Below are positions 11,244 through 24,841 of a stretch of DNA of 64,000 nt, in pieces (positions within the stretch are counted from its first letter, which is position 1; the number at the start of each line of letters is the position of its first letter). Location: positions 198 to 64,197 of the forward strand of contig VXAZ01002522.1 of assembly GCA_013399875.1 (NCBI GenBank). The letters run 5' to 3'. Both the position numbers and the translations under genes were made by a program. The notes under the pieces are model-generated. The model searched no databases. It saw only the letters and a list, made by a program, of their open reading frames with translations, and had not been told where the DNA came from. This DNA is from Gymnorhina tibicen (Eukaryota; Chordata; Aves; Passeriformes; Artamidae).

Positions 11244-13779
11244 GTAAGTTCCAGATAGAACTTCTGAGATGTGTTCTCTCTCAATGAATTACTCACATAA
11301 AAGCACTTGCTAAACCATGTCTAGACTGCAAAGACCTGGATTTGACTGAATCTAATTAAAGCAGTGGTGGCTTTCAGGTATGGATTTAACTGCAGTATGT
11401 TATCCTGCCATTCGCTAGAAAGAGGCTGACCATGGCTGAGGTGGTTTTGACTTGCATACAGAGGTAAATTCAAGTCAGATACCTGAAATGGTACTTCTCC
11501 CCACCTGCTTAGCCTGCCACACAGAGGATGTCATCTGCCCAGAGCAGGATGGCGGAGCAGCTCATGGCGATACAGGTTTCAGCGCAGTCTCCTCAGAAAA
11601 ACTGAAATCAACTTCCTGCTGGTTTTGGAGAATTAGGAGAATAATTCTGTGAGTTACCAGGAAGTTTCTGACTGCATTGCAGAGATATGAAGAGGCTAAA
11701 AGTATCCCTGCAGAAGTACTGGTTTTGATACTGGAGGTTAAACATGCTCAATGCACAGTTCTAACTAGTCTGTGCTGGCTGGCCACCCTAATGACTAAGC
11801 TTGTGAGTTCATTGCCCATCTGTGCCCATCGCCTCATCTTAAGTCAGGTTGATTACCAGCTCCTTATTGATTAAGAGGGATTAGGGGAGTCCTGGATGTC
11901 TAACACAGCTGGTTTCTCCCATCTCTGAATAAGTCACTGGAGTGGAACATGTGGTGTTGCCCATGGGTCCCTCCCCGGAGATGTTCAGGGTAGGTTTTAC
12001 TGCAGTACAAGGAAGCATAATGTAACTCCTGGCTTCTCGTAGTTTTACCTCGTGGCCTTGAACGTTTGCCCAGACATGTCTGTGAGGCATCTTGGCTGTT
12101 CTCATGCTTTTGCTATTCCTCTTTCTCAGCTCTCCGGACTCCTTTTATTTCCTGTAACTTTTCTATCTAGTGCACACTTTGTTCACTGCCCATCAAGTCA
12201 TGCCTGCTCCTCCTCTTTCACCCTGCCCCTGAATGCTTGCTCTGTTCAATCAAAGTCTCTAAGACAATACAGAAAAGGGAGGTCACCAAGAAGCAAATGG
12301 AAGAAATAAAAGGGAGAAGTGAAAGAGCTGTCTCTGACAGAATTCAGGCTCCTCTGTCTAATCTGACAAGTACAACTTTTTCTTGAGAAACTGTCCTTTG
12401 CTTCACATTTTCAGCCTGTCATCAAATTTCTGCTAGTTTTGAACTTTGTCTCATGGGGCTGTTGCAGGAGCAGGAATAATAAGCAAGCAGTGCAGTTCCT
12501 TTTCTCCTCATTGGAAGTGAGGAGGAAAAAAAAGGACACAGCTCCCTCTCACTGTAACACAGCAGCAGTGGGCAGCTGCCATGACGTTTTAGGCTGTTGC
12601 AGTCTTACAAAATGTTCTAGTTTGGATATGGAAAAAGAAGCTATACTGGCCTATTCTTGGTGCCAAGTTCAAGGCTCAGCATTGCGAAGAAAGTTTGTGT
12701 GGCTAATAAAAGGTACACATACTACTTCTTGGCAGTGTGCAGAGAGAACTTTTTCTGGCAAGGAATGTTAGCATGACCTTGTCTTGTCCCTGAGTGTATG
12801 AGAACTTGCATTTTTGTCATCTTCTCAGCACAATACAACCTGGGATAAACCACATAGTGGCCAGGGGTCACAGAACAAATGCTTAAAGTGCCACGGTTGC
12901 TTTAGTGAGTACTCTTGTTTGCAGCTGGGTAGTGGGGGCTGTGGACTAGCCCCCTCACTGCCCTCTCCTCTGGCCATGGGCTGTGATCAGCTGTGCCTGT
13001 GACACAAAGCACGTGCTTGCTCTTTTAAGCTCTTCCTGCAGGAATCTGGTGTTTTCTTAGCTGTGAACACTTTTCTAGCCTGATTTATGTATGATTTTTT
13101 TTTGAATGGCTCTCTTGATTTCCTTTCACTGTTAACATGCTAATTCACAGCTGTTTGTTACAGGACTGCATATGTTCTGGGTCAGGAATAGCCCCAGTTT
13201 GTGTTGGGACTGTTCCTGTATGAATTATGATTTGCTGCTGTGGAAAGAAGGCTGCTATGCTGCATGATTGATTTGCAGTTCATCTTGGATGGCCTGATCA
13301 GGACTGAAGTTGGATGGTGCTGATGGATGAGGTGATTAGTGCTGACGCTGAAGATGGAGTTACAGGCAAAGACGCTCCTAGTTAACTTTCTTACCATGAA
13401 AAAAGAGTAGTATTTGTCTTGCTATACTGACATGCTGAGCTTTTTTCTGATCTAGGAAGTCTCCACTACCCCCATCCATTTCCTCAATCCCTTCTGGAAA
13501 ACTCCATTTTACGTCATGATTTTATTTATTTTTTAGGGTTTTTTGTTTGTTGTTTTTTCAGAATTGAGGAAACCCTCCTTACTTTTGTCTTGCTGTCTAT
13601 TGGAAGTGACAGAAATTGCATCAGAGCCTGGATGGGTTTTTTTGTAAATGAGTTTGTATTCCCTAAAGCTCTGGCATTTATCAGCCCTTGTTCATGATGG
13701 AAGTTGCAGGTCATTGAGATATTTTAACTCCTGACCTAATAGCATGTGAGTGTTTCCTCTGCTGTTGGCCAGTTTGCTC

Positions 13780-14060
13780 AATTCCCTGTTTGGTCAGCAG
13801 CTGGGGAGCTGCTGGGAGCTTGGCTGGCCTTGGCTCCGGGTCGCTCGCAGAGCTGGCTTGTTGCTGGCATTAGCCTCGTCTGCCGGCCAATGTGACTGGC
13901 GGGCTGAGCAGGAGCCTGCAAAGTTAAAGTGCTGTCAGCGCTCTCAGCCCACGGGCAGAGCTGGATGGCACAGTCTGTCAAGCTTATGGGGGGAGAAGGG
14001 TGACGTGACTGCACAGCGCACGCTGTGGAAGCCGGGTCGGCTGAGCCTGCGGTGGAAGCT
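13780..14060. promoter_or_regulatory. Isolated GC-rich, CpG-containing patch
   Basis: Within A+T-leaning surroundings this block becomes G+C-rich and carries perhaps a dozen or more CpGs, for example in ctccgggtcgctcgcag and gaagccgggtcggctgag. Frames on both strands remain open (about 122 codons on +, 78 on -), which is expected where stops are rare. It could be an intragenic enhancer, an alternative promoter or a small unmethylated island. No splice, TATA or coding signature settles this. Confidence 0.25.
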
Positions 14061-17000
14061 GCCTGCTGCAGAGCACTGCAGTCCTCATACCTGTTTCCTT
14101 ATGTTTGCTGAAGTGTAACTGTAAACAGCCGTTCCCCACTTTCTTTGTAGGTCTTTCCTTGGTGTTCCTTTTAACCCGGATTTTTCCTTCAGCTTGCCGG
14201 TTACTTATAACTCCTAATTCCGGTTTAATGACTTTTTTGTGTCTGGGGATTGTACTTTATTTGCATCACAACAGAGCCCTGTGAAAGGCTTGGAGTAATG
14301 TCAGCTCTGGATCTGGTGTTAGGCAGTTCAAAGTGCCAGGCATGAGTTTGATCGAGTTGGTCCCTTTGTGCTTCGAAGTTCGAAGATAGTGATCTCGTTA
14401 GAAGTAGGCAGGTGGCAGGTCAAGCAGCACATCTGAGATCTGCCTGCCAAGAAAACTTGTTTTAATGAGAAAGAATAGAAAAGTAATAAGTCTGTCACAA
14501 GGAGACGTTTTGGGAGTTCAGTTTCATGACATGTCTAGTAAAAATAAGTTAATAAACACCAAGGCATCAAGAGCATCTCAAGGGTTAGTCAGTGTCTTCT
14601 TTTTTATTTTGTATAGTAGGGCCTGTTGATTTAATGAAATTGTGGAACCAGTTTCTCAAAGCCTGTTGATAAAACACATCAGTTAAAATAAGGCTGAAGC
14701 TTGGAAGAAATTATTTCGTTTTGTGGACTGTTTATTTCAACACCTTGGATTAATAATGTTTGGGTTTTGTTGGTGTTTTCTTTAATTAAGTGTTCATCAT
14801 ACTTGAACTATGTAGCAAAATATGCTTCTAATCTGTGTCCCCCCAAGCTGCATTTCTTTTTAATTGCCAAATGCTCTATTTGCCAGTAGAAGCACGGGAA
14901 AATATTAATAACTGAGAGACTATCTGATGAAGAATGTTGAAAGAAGTGTGTTAGCATCATGACTCTTTTTCATGGTTACAAGTAACTGAATGCTTCATTT
15001 TAGTAGGAAAAAAGGAGAAGACTACTAGACGTCAGCTCTGCCTTCACTTTTCCCAGCTGCTATCTCAGATCTTTAAGCTCATTTTTTGTTTTCCTCTCAC
15101 TCAGCTCAGGCCCAGAGGTTTCAAATGGGTCATTGCATTTGGAAATTTGTCAGTTTCTAAGCATCCTTTGGGGAGAGCAAAGCAAAAAAAAAAGTCAGAA
15201 AGAATCTCCTCTAGCACACAACACCCCCAGCTGTAGTACATCCAACAAGTTTTGCAATACTTCAGTACTGCTGAAGTGTCCTGCAGTTGCTTTCTTTCCT
15301 TTTGGTAAATTTTGATGGATCCCTGTTACGTTAGCTTGCTTCAGATAGGTAGCAAGAGAAGGAATTGCCTTTCCAGAAGGAACTTCTCTCGCATGCTCTG
15401 AATGCAAATAGACCGTTTGCTCCCCTCCCACCACCTAAATCTTTCCTCCCAGGCTTTGTGGGATTTAGTGCCAGCTCACAACACAAGTGTGACAGCTGGT
15501 TGGTGTCCAAAGTCCTTTTTGTTGTTTCTGCTTTAATCAGGAAATGATTTTTCAGAGGATCAAAGCACTCTTGGGTGAATTAATTTTTTACCAAACTGTG
15601 GGTTTGATGCATATGTAAATATTGTCTGACATTTATTGGGACTGAGTTGTCCTGGCACAGGAGTGATTTTTGGCTATAACCCGAACAATACTGGGGCCGA
15701 CAGTGCTGATTTTACAGAGCAGCCTGCATGGACTGTTAAAGATCACTTTTGGAAATTAGATCAGGTGTGCCAGTAAGTTGCATGCAGGTGGCAAAAGGTC
15801 TCTTAGCTCATCTCCTGATAGAATTCTGAAAGCAGCAAACAAGCTTCCACTGCTGACAGTGACTTCTCTCTTTGCCTTCTCTTCTGCCTCTGTTTCAGAA
15901 AGACAGTTGCATGTGACTTGGCACTGCCTTGGCCTTTGGAGGCTTTGTGACACTATGGAGATGTGACTTCACCTGTGCACTGCTCCCAGGGCTTCTGGGA
16001 ATTGCCGGGTTTATGGGTGCTCACCGTGCCATGCAAAAATGCAGTAAAGTTAGGTCCCCTTGGGCAGGACTTTGCAGCGTTCACAGCTTGTGTGTCTGTG
16101 TGTTTATAAATATTTTATTGGAAATGTCATGTTGTGGGAGTAGAGTGAGAGAAGGGGTGAGATCCTGTGCCTGGGATTCCTTTGTTCCCTGGAACACAGG
16201 TAGGGTGCTCTTCTTGGGGCAGGTGTGTGCATGCCTGTGCAGGGGCCAGTGCTGGTGGGAGAAGCATGAGCTGCGGGCACAGATGGAGGTGGTCTTCAGC
16301 TAGGGATTGTGTTCTGTGAGGAAATAAAGCTGAGTGAGGTTGTGTTGATGCCTGAGGAGAGGGTGGGAGGGGGGAGGTCAGGGTGGAAGGCAGTGAGGTG
16401 GTGGCTGGGTAACATCACTTTTTAGAAGCTGTTATAAGAAAGCTTCTTTGGGGAGTGATTCCTTTTGTCTGTGAGAACACAGAGCTCTGTATGACTATTC
16501 AAGACAGCAGTCCCATTATGAAGGATAGACACCTTCTCTTCAATATTTTTGAACAGGTTGGGGTTTTTTCTATTAAAATTTTATTTGGGTGAAATATACC
16601 CAAAACTGAAGTACACGGGTTTTCCCTGCTCTCTGATTTGAACTACCATGTTTTTCAGTCACCCTAAAGTAACTCCCCACCCCGTATGTGCACACACACC
16701 CTCTCTGAGCAGGAAGGCCAGGCCCTACACTCCAGAAACAAATGGATGATACATTGCATGGTGGCTCAGCTGCCAGTATCTATCGGGTATCTGGTGATAT
16801 CTGACCTGACACCTCTTTTTGACTCCATATGGAAGGAAAGGAAAGGAAGGCATGGAAGTCTGGGGTGTCAACCTTGTTCTGCTGCCTGCAGGGCCTTTGG
16901 GGATGTGAAAGGCTTGTGCTGCAGCACTGTGTAGCTTGAAGAAGGGGGGATTGTACTCTGGAGAGGGAGGGGGAAGAAAATTGGTGGTACATGGTAAACT

Positions 17001-20000
17001 CCGGGCTATTGAGTTAGTATTTGTCTGGTACACCTGAGGGCAAAATGGAAAGAAATGCATGGTGTCAGGATGCCTGATGGATGTGAGAAGAGTTGGATTG
17101 AGGCACACAGAAAAGTCTTAAAGTGAGATGTTAATCAGTAACTAGCTGAGTCATCTTGCAACAGCTTGCAATGCCAAGTGGAGATGTACACAGCATGAAA
17201 GGAAGGAATGCGCACAAGTGTGTTTATTCCAAGTAGGGAAGGACTCACCCTCATTATCACACTCAAAGACAGGGCATTTTATTGCTTTTGAGAAGAAGCA
17301 ACAGAATGTAGTAGGAAATGTGTCCCTATGCTTTTTGTTCTCTGTAATATTCTTTAGACAAATAGCCTCGGTGTGAAATGCCTGGTAATCAACCAGAGGA
17401 CAGCTGCTTACCCAGCCTGGGTTCTGGACATCAGCATTCTTGATCCAGCTTGCTGCATCTGCAGGGTCTTCTAGCTGACCTCTTCCTGGTTTCTTGTCCA
17501 AAGAAGGATTTCAAGCTAGTCAGTATGTCAGAGAGGAGCTTGAAGAGAGGGACTCATTGACCTAGAATGAGGTATCCTACAATGAAGGTCTCTGCTTTAA
17601 AAACAAGAAAGCAAATCAAATAGTATTCCTATTGTTTGCCCAGCACAAAGTCTGGTTTGTTTTAAGAAAGTATCTGGTCCTTGACATTTTCATTTTCTTA
17701 CTGTTGGCTCTGAATTGCTCGCCTGAAACTGAGCTGCAGGTGTCTTTGGGTTCAAACAAAGTAGAACATTGTTGCTTCTCAGATTTCAATGAAATTTGTG
17801 TGCTGTGGTAAGGCCAGAAACTATAATATTTTTTTTTTCAGGGGAAAATAGGTGGCTGAAATTGCTGTGTGGGTGGGTAGAAAGAAAAGGATGGGGACAA
17901 AGGGATGAAAAATTTGTGTGAGAAAACACAGTTGGCTAGGCTGCACATCTCCCGTGCATTGAGCTCTGTGTATCTAGAGGGTGATAACACCAAAAAAAAA
18001 AATAGTTTCCATTGCCTGTGTTTGTCCAGTTGGCCTGTTGTGTTGCCCACTTGTACTCATGCAGTTGTGAAAACATTGTCTTGGTGGTCCTGCTTTACTC
18101 TGGGTAAAGAAGAGATGAAGAGAAGTAGTGCTGGGAGCTACTAATGTAACTGGAAAAGGGCAACAAGATTAGAGCTACTTTGGGTGTGGCACAAGTTTAT
18201 AACTTGTCCTTCCTCATTTTAAAAAAAACCCAAAATATGAATTTGAGTCACTCCATGGTTTCTGTGCTAGCTAAAATGAGGGACATCTCAGTCATAAACA
18301 GAATGAAAAGGAGAAACATATGTTGGATTATTGAGTCTTTGTTCATGCAGGTGGATTTTTTCTTTACATTTTTAATGATTGTGGTGTCGCTTTGCTGCTC
18401 CAAAACGCTACAGCTGAGTGCAGATGTTTCAGAAGATACTTCTGGATGTATCTGCTTAATGACAGCCCGGAGTTTTGACTTTTGCTGTTGAGACTTCTGT
18501 TATTTGTATTGTGATAGTACTAACAGAGCGGTCTTAGTAGGCAAACCATTGCTGTTCACAGAATGTTTGAGAGCCATAGTGTGAAAAGTGTGCTGAACTC
18601 TTTTTGTGGAGTGTTTTTCCATTGTTTCTTCTGTCTGACTCATCTCTTGTGTTAGTGCTATATCCAAGCAGCTTTTTTTAGCCTTTGATCCAAGATAACT
18701 GATACTTAAGACAACAGAGTCTTGCTTCCTTGGTTTTAAAGTGCTTTAGCTACCCGTGTCTTAAACTGGCATGTCACTTGCAACTGCATTTTAGTCCTGC
18801 TCTTACAGCAAGGCATCTCTACCCTGTTCCAACTTGTTCAGAAATAGTTTATTTCAGGGAAACTTGTTCAACTAAGAGATATGAGATCTCTTCTCATTAC
18901 ACTTTTGAAAGCATCTGTGCCTTTGGCATGCTGACCTCCCTAAAACTCACTGTTCAGGGTAAGTTGGTGGTCTGAAAATTAGTCAGGCAAGAGCGATGGT
19001 GCTTTACTTTTGCTTTTTCTCGCTGCTGATAGAAAACCTTGAGATGATTGTGTCTTTTTAATGGCATTTTTCAAAACAAATGAAGCCGGTTCTTAAAATG
19101 CTACCAAGTGCTTATTCCTAGATAAGCAGGTAGAAGGTGCAGCTAGAAGCTTTGCAGTGCCTGGGTGAGGAGGAATTAATTAGCAACCTCTTTGCTAGAT
19201 AGTGTCCTCTTTCACTGTTCTCAGATTGCAAAGGGTAAGAATGAGAAAAAAACCTACCTGATTATCTCTTTTCATCATTTGATGCTGGCCCACCTGAGAC
19301 AGCTTATGCCAAGCGTTCTGAGTAGAGTTCAGTTAAAGTTTCCACCAGGAGCTGGGCTGTTGCCATTCCCACCTTGCACACTTTGCCTGTCCATCCTGTC
19401 CTTCGGCTGGGGCAGTCCTTGTCCGTCACTGCTGAGAGGTGTTGGGGACAGAGGGCATGACTGCTGCAGTATGAAGGGTCAGCGTTGTCACTGTAGGCTG
19501 CAGCTTTGCTTGTGCTCATGAAGCTTCACCAGGGAGTTACGGTGGCTCAAGGGCTAAAAAACCCAACACTTTATCCAAACCCTCCCTCTCTCTGCGTAGA
19601 GCTTCGCTGTTACAGCAAGAAGTCCCCTTTCCCTTGGCTTCGTTTTGTTCACTAAACATTGCTCTAAGAAAGCAAGTCTTTAACTACTGTTTTGATAAGC
19701 ATGGATATTTGTTGAGAATGAAACATGAAAGTAAACGCCAACTTTCTTCCACCTATATAGTAAAAATGAAATTTTTGCAACTACCTTTAGAAAAACAACT
19801 TTTCAGTTACGGTTGTGGTAGAAGCTGTTTTATGGCAGTTTATCTTTGAGAGTATCTGCATGTCTCCACTTTCCCTTCCCGAAACTTGTTGATACTATTG
19901 TTGCAGGAGGTTTTTTTGTTTATAGTACAGCTACATCAGCACTGTAGCAGGGTACAGGCTACTATTCTTGACCCCTGGGGTTTCTGCGAAGGTCACAATG

Positions 20001-23000
20001 GAGGGACTGGAATTCCTGTGTTAATTACATTGCAGCAGAATATCCATGCTGGTTTTCCCAAAAGATTAACAGAATGATACTGCACGGCTTTGAAATGTGA
20101 TCTCAGAGCATTTAGCTTTCAGGATAGCTTCTTTCATGTTTAACACATGCATGGATTTTGTGTATTTTTAAATGACTAATTACTACTCCTTAGAGTAACA
20201 TGTGAATGGTAGTTTATCACACTGGTTGTCTGCTATTGCTTTTGTCTTTCTTACTAGAAGCCTTCAGTGCTCTCCTGTGGAGTAGCAGTGAAGAGAGACT
20301 TTGTTTCCCTGGTTTTGTGAAGGGGCTAGCTAAACTGCACCTATTACGCTGTTGCTGCAATGTATGGTAAGGTACAGCTCTACAGATCTGAAAAATTAAC
20401 ACGCAAAAAAATTGTTCAGTGGTTAGGTTTGATAGACTGCAGAGATGCCCGCAGAATTGCAGCGAAACGGAAGGCATCGATGTTGCTGTTCTAGGACTTC
20501 AGGGGAAGCATGCTAGAGAGAAGTGTGTGCCTTTCCCTCCTTATATATAGCTTGGCTCCCAGAGTGAGTAGATTCTTGGCTCCAACCCAGCTCTGCTGTG
20601 AAACGTGGTATCAAAGTATCTGCTGTATTGTGAGCAACTGGTTTATCAGTTGTGGGCCCTGGCATGGTCAACACAGCAGGGACGTTTTGTAGGTGCCCTG
20701 TTTCGTACAGTGTCTGCACTTTTCTCTATGCTCTTGGTCTGAGGCGGTGCCAGAGCACATCAGGATGCGTTGTCTTTGTCTTCTGTGTGCTAAAAGCACT
20801 TCCAAACTGGACTGCACCTCCAGGGCAAATATGAACACATCTGTTTTCACTGCTGCTTTACCCCAAAGCAGTTTAGTCTCCAAATATTCTGGAGATAATC
20901 TCTCTTTTAATAATAATACAAGGCTCTTTCTTTCCTTCTTTCTCTCTGAGAAAGAAGACTGGAACACTTATCTATGTGACTGAATTACCCCTCTTCCCTT
21001 TTACCCCAAATCCTCATGTGCATACAGACAGGCTATAGATGACAACATTTTTTTTGGATGGAAGCCCACAATGATACTTTTCTCTTTCTGTCACTGTTGA
21101 TGAAAGTGTCATGAAGACACTTGCTGCAGGGCAGAGTGGGGAGGTGTTCATGTTTCTAGTGTGTACTCCAGATGTTTATGTAATGTGCCTAAGCTTGCTG
21201 TGGAATACAAAATATTTGTGAAGGGCCCCCAGGTCTATCCATGGATAAGCTATTTGTCCAGGTTTTCTGAACAAAGCAGGAGAAAGAGCTTAACTGACAA
21301 GCCCTGTACTCTAGCAGCTCTTTCCCAGGAGAATGACTTGGCGAAGGTTGTTATCAAACCACTTCGAAATTGGAATCTTAAAACTATAATGTTGACTTTT
21401 CCCTTTATTTGTGTTTACTGGAATAGCAAATACTGAAACAGACTGGAGAAATTCCTGCTCTTAAGCAGTGGCAATTAAATGATTGCAACCAGCATTTGAT
21501 GCAAACTCAGATCTTTGTTCTGTTTCCTCTCTTTACTACAAGCTGCTTTTGACTTAAAACATTTTCATCGCATACCTCAGACCTTTGAATAGGTATTTTG
21601 GGTAAGGCTTAAGATGGTTACTCTGTGATCTTTTAATTCTTTTTTAGGTTATGTGGAAGAGGGAGAAAATCTTCAAAATAAAGCTGTCCACATTTTTCAC
21701 ACGTGTGTAAGAAAGTACACAGGTTTTAAACTCCACATGAATCATTGTTTACAAAAACATATTTAAAACTTACCAAAAAAGTCTCCAGCAAGTCCTGGTT
21801 ATATGGTCAAAATAACTTGGCACTGACCAATTTTCATATCTTAAGATTTCAAATACATGTGGAAAATATTGCCCTGAAATTTTACTTTCTATGTGGTTAG
21901 CGTGACAGCTTGTATCTCTTGATATCCATGGTTATCCTGCATAAAGGGAAAACATATTGTTGAAACTACAAAATCTGACTTAAAATATTGAGAGGTGTTT
22001 CACTATATGCATTGCTATGATTTCCAAAATTTTGGAAGTACGTAATGACAAATAAGAGATGCAGGGACCTGGGCTGCTTGAAAAACAAAACTGAAGAATG
22101 ATTCTAGAATTATTCATGTATCTTTGCTGGAACAGTGTTCCAGATGCATGCATTGTCCCTAATGCCTGGGGAATTAGCTGAAATAAATACCTTGTATTCC
22201 ACATGTATTTGTGCCAAGCACCAAGAATGAAATGGGCTGAATCAAGAACGCTGGAAGTTCCATTGTAGCAAGGGGTTAGTCAAGTCACATGTTGCCCAGA
22301 ACAGCAACATGTGGATGTTAGTATCAAAATAAATTCAGGGGTAACTGGAATCAGAACAGCTATAGATACTGCTGCATTTCAGTTGGTCAGGAGTGCAGCT
22401 AGGTCTCAATTTTGAGGAATACAAGAATTTAGCTAGAGAAAACTGTTATTTGATGTGTGTGTGCAGTTCTTCTCTCTTGTGAACGGCATTTTCTCCCTCT
22501 TCAGAAAAAATTGCATTTTATGTTGTTTTCTAGCCTTAAAAGTACTGAAAGTTTTGTATATTTCACAGTTCCAGCTGTGAATATTGGCTTGTAGTATTTC
22601 ATTTTTTTTCTGGTTCTGCCACCCAAAACTTGAAAGGTGGATGTTGCTTTGTCCTTGAAGGGAAGACAAGGCTATATGCAGAGGGCCCTCTATGCTTGGT
22701 GTGAAGGGCAAACTGCCATAAGCTTAGGCAGCCATGATATGAGCTGCGGATGCCTCTGGAGTCAGGAACAAGCATGGTCTCTATCCTTCAAGCTTCATCT
22801 GCCTGTTTACCTTCCAGTGGGTTTTTATCCCAACAGCCCTATGGATGGTCTGATTCTGCCAAGGGTCCTTGGGTTTGCTGAGGAGCAGGCAGGCAGCACA
22901 CAGGTGTGTGAGGCATCACCCTGTAGGAACGGGTGGATGACAAATGATGGGATGTGGCTAGTGCTACAGCAGGCATCCTCAGAAGTGCCACATGAATGAA

Positions 23001-23331
23001 TGCAATGGGTGTGTGGGGTTGAAGGAAAACAAAATTACAGTATTGTCAGTGATGGGGCAGAAAGCTCAAAATTCATGGTTTAGCCCGCTGAAGTCTTGGC
23101 TTTGAGTTGGCAGCACTGACATTTTGTCTTTGTAACATATGCACAGAGAAAATTTCTCTGGCCCTAAAAAATTTTATTCTCCTGGGACCTCATGAAAAAT
23201 CTTATTAATTGATGGTTGGGATATGATCTAAGCCTGGAGTGTCAGTGTGACTTTTCCATTCATATTGGTTTACGGATGAAAGAATGTGTGGCAAATACCC
23301 CGAGTAATTATGCATGTTTCTAATGTTTCAG

Positions 23332-23436
23332 CTTGAATAATACCGCCCACCTTCACAGAGAGGTCAAGTTACTGTTTCAGGCACTGCAGTTAAATAATGT
23401 ACCGTGTGCCAGAGAGAAACGGTGGACTAACAGCCC
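23332..23436 (+). CDS. Best candidate internal coding exon (105 nt), gene not recognised
   Basis: The left edge follows a good acceptor (gtttctaatgtttcag, with a branch-like ctaat) and the right edge is a good donor (AGCCC then GTAAGTTTTT). The length, 105 bases, is a multiple of three. Only one frame is open: the first base completes a codon begun upstream, 34 codons follow, and two bases remain. The peptide looks like soluble protein with a helical, basic character; its core reads HREVKLLFQALQLN and it ends near KRWTNS. The exon keeps two CpGs in the coding frame. I cannot name the protein. A 34-codon open frame arises by chance roughly one time in five per frame, so the splice edges carry most of the weight. 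Confidence 0.35.
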
Positions 23437-23630
23437 GTAAGTTTTTATTATTGGGTTTTTTTTGCTCTTTCAGGAAACAGTGAAATCAGATCTGGTTTGT
23501 GTCACTGGGTGGGTTTTTGTGTTACAATCTACTGGACTCTTTAAAATATATCTAAATAGGAGAGTACTTGTGGCATGAAGTGGTGATTTGTTTTTGAATG
23601 GCAGTACTTAGTGTAGCAGGAGTATTAAAG

Positions 23631-23644
23631 TGTGTGTGTGTGTG
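23631..23644. repeat. (TG)7 dinucleotide repeat
   Basis: Seven uninterrupted TG units, directly followed by cctggttgg. A short microsatellite. Confidence 0.85.
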
Positions 23645-24177
23645 CCTGGTTGGTCTCTCTTTCTGGTGGACAAACTGTTAGCAAACTGCTGCAACAACCC
23701 AGAGAGTCCCACACAAGTCAAATTCTGCTCGGCAGAAGCGGTGGTGGGACGACAGTTAAATTGGTGATTTTTCATCCATGGTGACCTTGAGTACCTGCAA
23801 GCATGCTGAAATGATAAAGCAGCGTTGCAAAGCTCGTGCTGGCTTTTTCATCTGCATTTCCATTCTGTGCTCTCCCTCCCCTGCCTTTTGCTGACTGCCC
23901 TTGCAGATGAGAGCCTTCAGCTTTTTAGGCAGAACTGGTTGAGGTCACTTTGCTTCGTGACCTTCATGTTTTATGCACTGTGTGGGCAGAGGGAACTTCT
24001 GCATGTAGGTGACATTTTTTAGTGGTTCAGCAGAAACATACAGTGACAATCACACTGTGCACACATGTTTTCCCCAGTCTACTTTGAAAGAATGTTGTTA
24101 GATTACTGCCTTAATGTCTGTGAGCTGGAGCATGAAAATCTAGTGTTTAAGGTTTTGGAGAGGGGGGGTGGTGTTCT

Positions 24178-24210
24178 GTATGTGGAGAGAATGTATGTGG
24201 AGAGAATGTA
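24178..24210. repeat. Two perfect 15-bp tandem copies
   Basis: The unit gtatgtggagagaat occurs twice without mismatch (24178-24192 and 24193-24207), followed by gta, the start of a third. It sits about 60 bases before the CR1 fragment, too far to be a target duplication. Confidence 0.9.
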
Positions 24211-24264
24211 TTAATGTTGTAATGAGAGTCCCATTACTTATTTTTTGGCAGAAAGAACAGGAAT

Positions 24265-24841
24265 ATTGGTGGATAAGAGGCTGGACATGACCCAGCCATG
24301 GGCACTCACAGCCCAGAAAGCCAAACGTGTCCTGGGCTGCATCCAAAGCAGCGTGGGCAGCAGGGCAGGGAGGGGATTCTGTCCCTCTGCTCTGCTCTGG
24401 TGAGACCCCACCTGCAGTGCTGCATCCGGCTCTGGGGTCCCAGCACAGGAAGGACATGGAACTGTTGGAGCAAGTCCAGAGGAGGCCACCAAAATGGTTA
24501 GTGGGATGGAGCACCTGTCCTGTGAGGAAAGGCTGAAAGAATTGGGATTGTTCAGCCTGGAAAAGAGAAGGCTTCAGGGTGACCTAACTGCAGTCTTCCA
24601 GTACCTAAAGGGAGCCTACAAGAAAGATGGACGGGGACTTTTTATAAGAGCATGTAGTAACAGGACAAGGGGGAATGGATTAAGACTGCAAGAAGGTAGG
24701 TTTAGATTAGATATTAGGAGAAACTTCTTTACTATTAGGGTGGTCAGGCACAGGAACAGGTTGCCCGGAGAAGCTGTGGATGCCCCATCCCTGGAAACGT
24801 TCAGGGCCAGGTTGGATGGAGCTTGGCGCAAGCTGGTCTAG
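24265..24841 (+). pseudogene. CR1 ORF2 C-terminal remnant, frameshifted
   Basis: The translated remnant matches the C-terminal region of CR1 ORF2, downstream of the reverse-transcriptase catalytic core. Recognisable blocks appear in shifting frames: KRLDMTQPWALTAQKAK in the first frame, RPHLQC next, QHRKDMELLEQVQRR in the third, then MEHLSCEERLKELGLFSLE back in the first frame from 24494 on. That final block is open through a stop at 24839-24841 and includes the conserved RGDL-like stretch, NGLRLQEGRFRLDIRRNFF and NRLPGEAVDAPSLE. Three frame changes show that it is dead. No endonuclease or catalytic reverse-transcriptase residues remain. Confidence 0.9.

Larger units (their letters stand above)
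10459..23331. other. Gene-free stretch, with one weak exon candidate and a GC-rich patch
   Basis: Mostly unique A+T-leaning DNA. A GC-rich block lies at about 13780-14060. Splice-like edges occur at 10459-10554 (ttttccacag before, GTAAGG after) and at 11182-11243 (GTAAGT donor). A 10-bp inverted repeat occurs at 20935-20957 (cttctttctc, 3-base loop, gagaaagaag) within a pyrimidine tract. A (CA)-poor run of 11 A bases lies at about 17991-18001. No repeat family was recognised and no open frame resembled a known protein. Confidence 0.45.
23437..24264. other. Gene-free stretch upstream of the CR1 copy
   Basis: Unique sequence containing a short (TG)7 run at 23631-23644 and a 15-bp duplication at 24178-24207. 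Nothing resembling an exon or a repeat family was seen otherwise. Confidence 0.5.
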
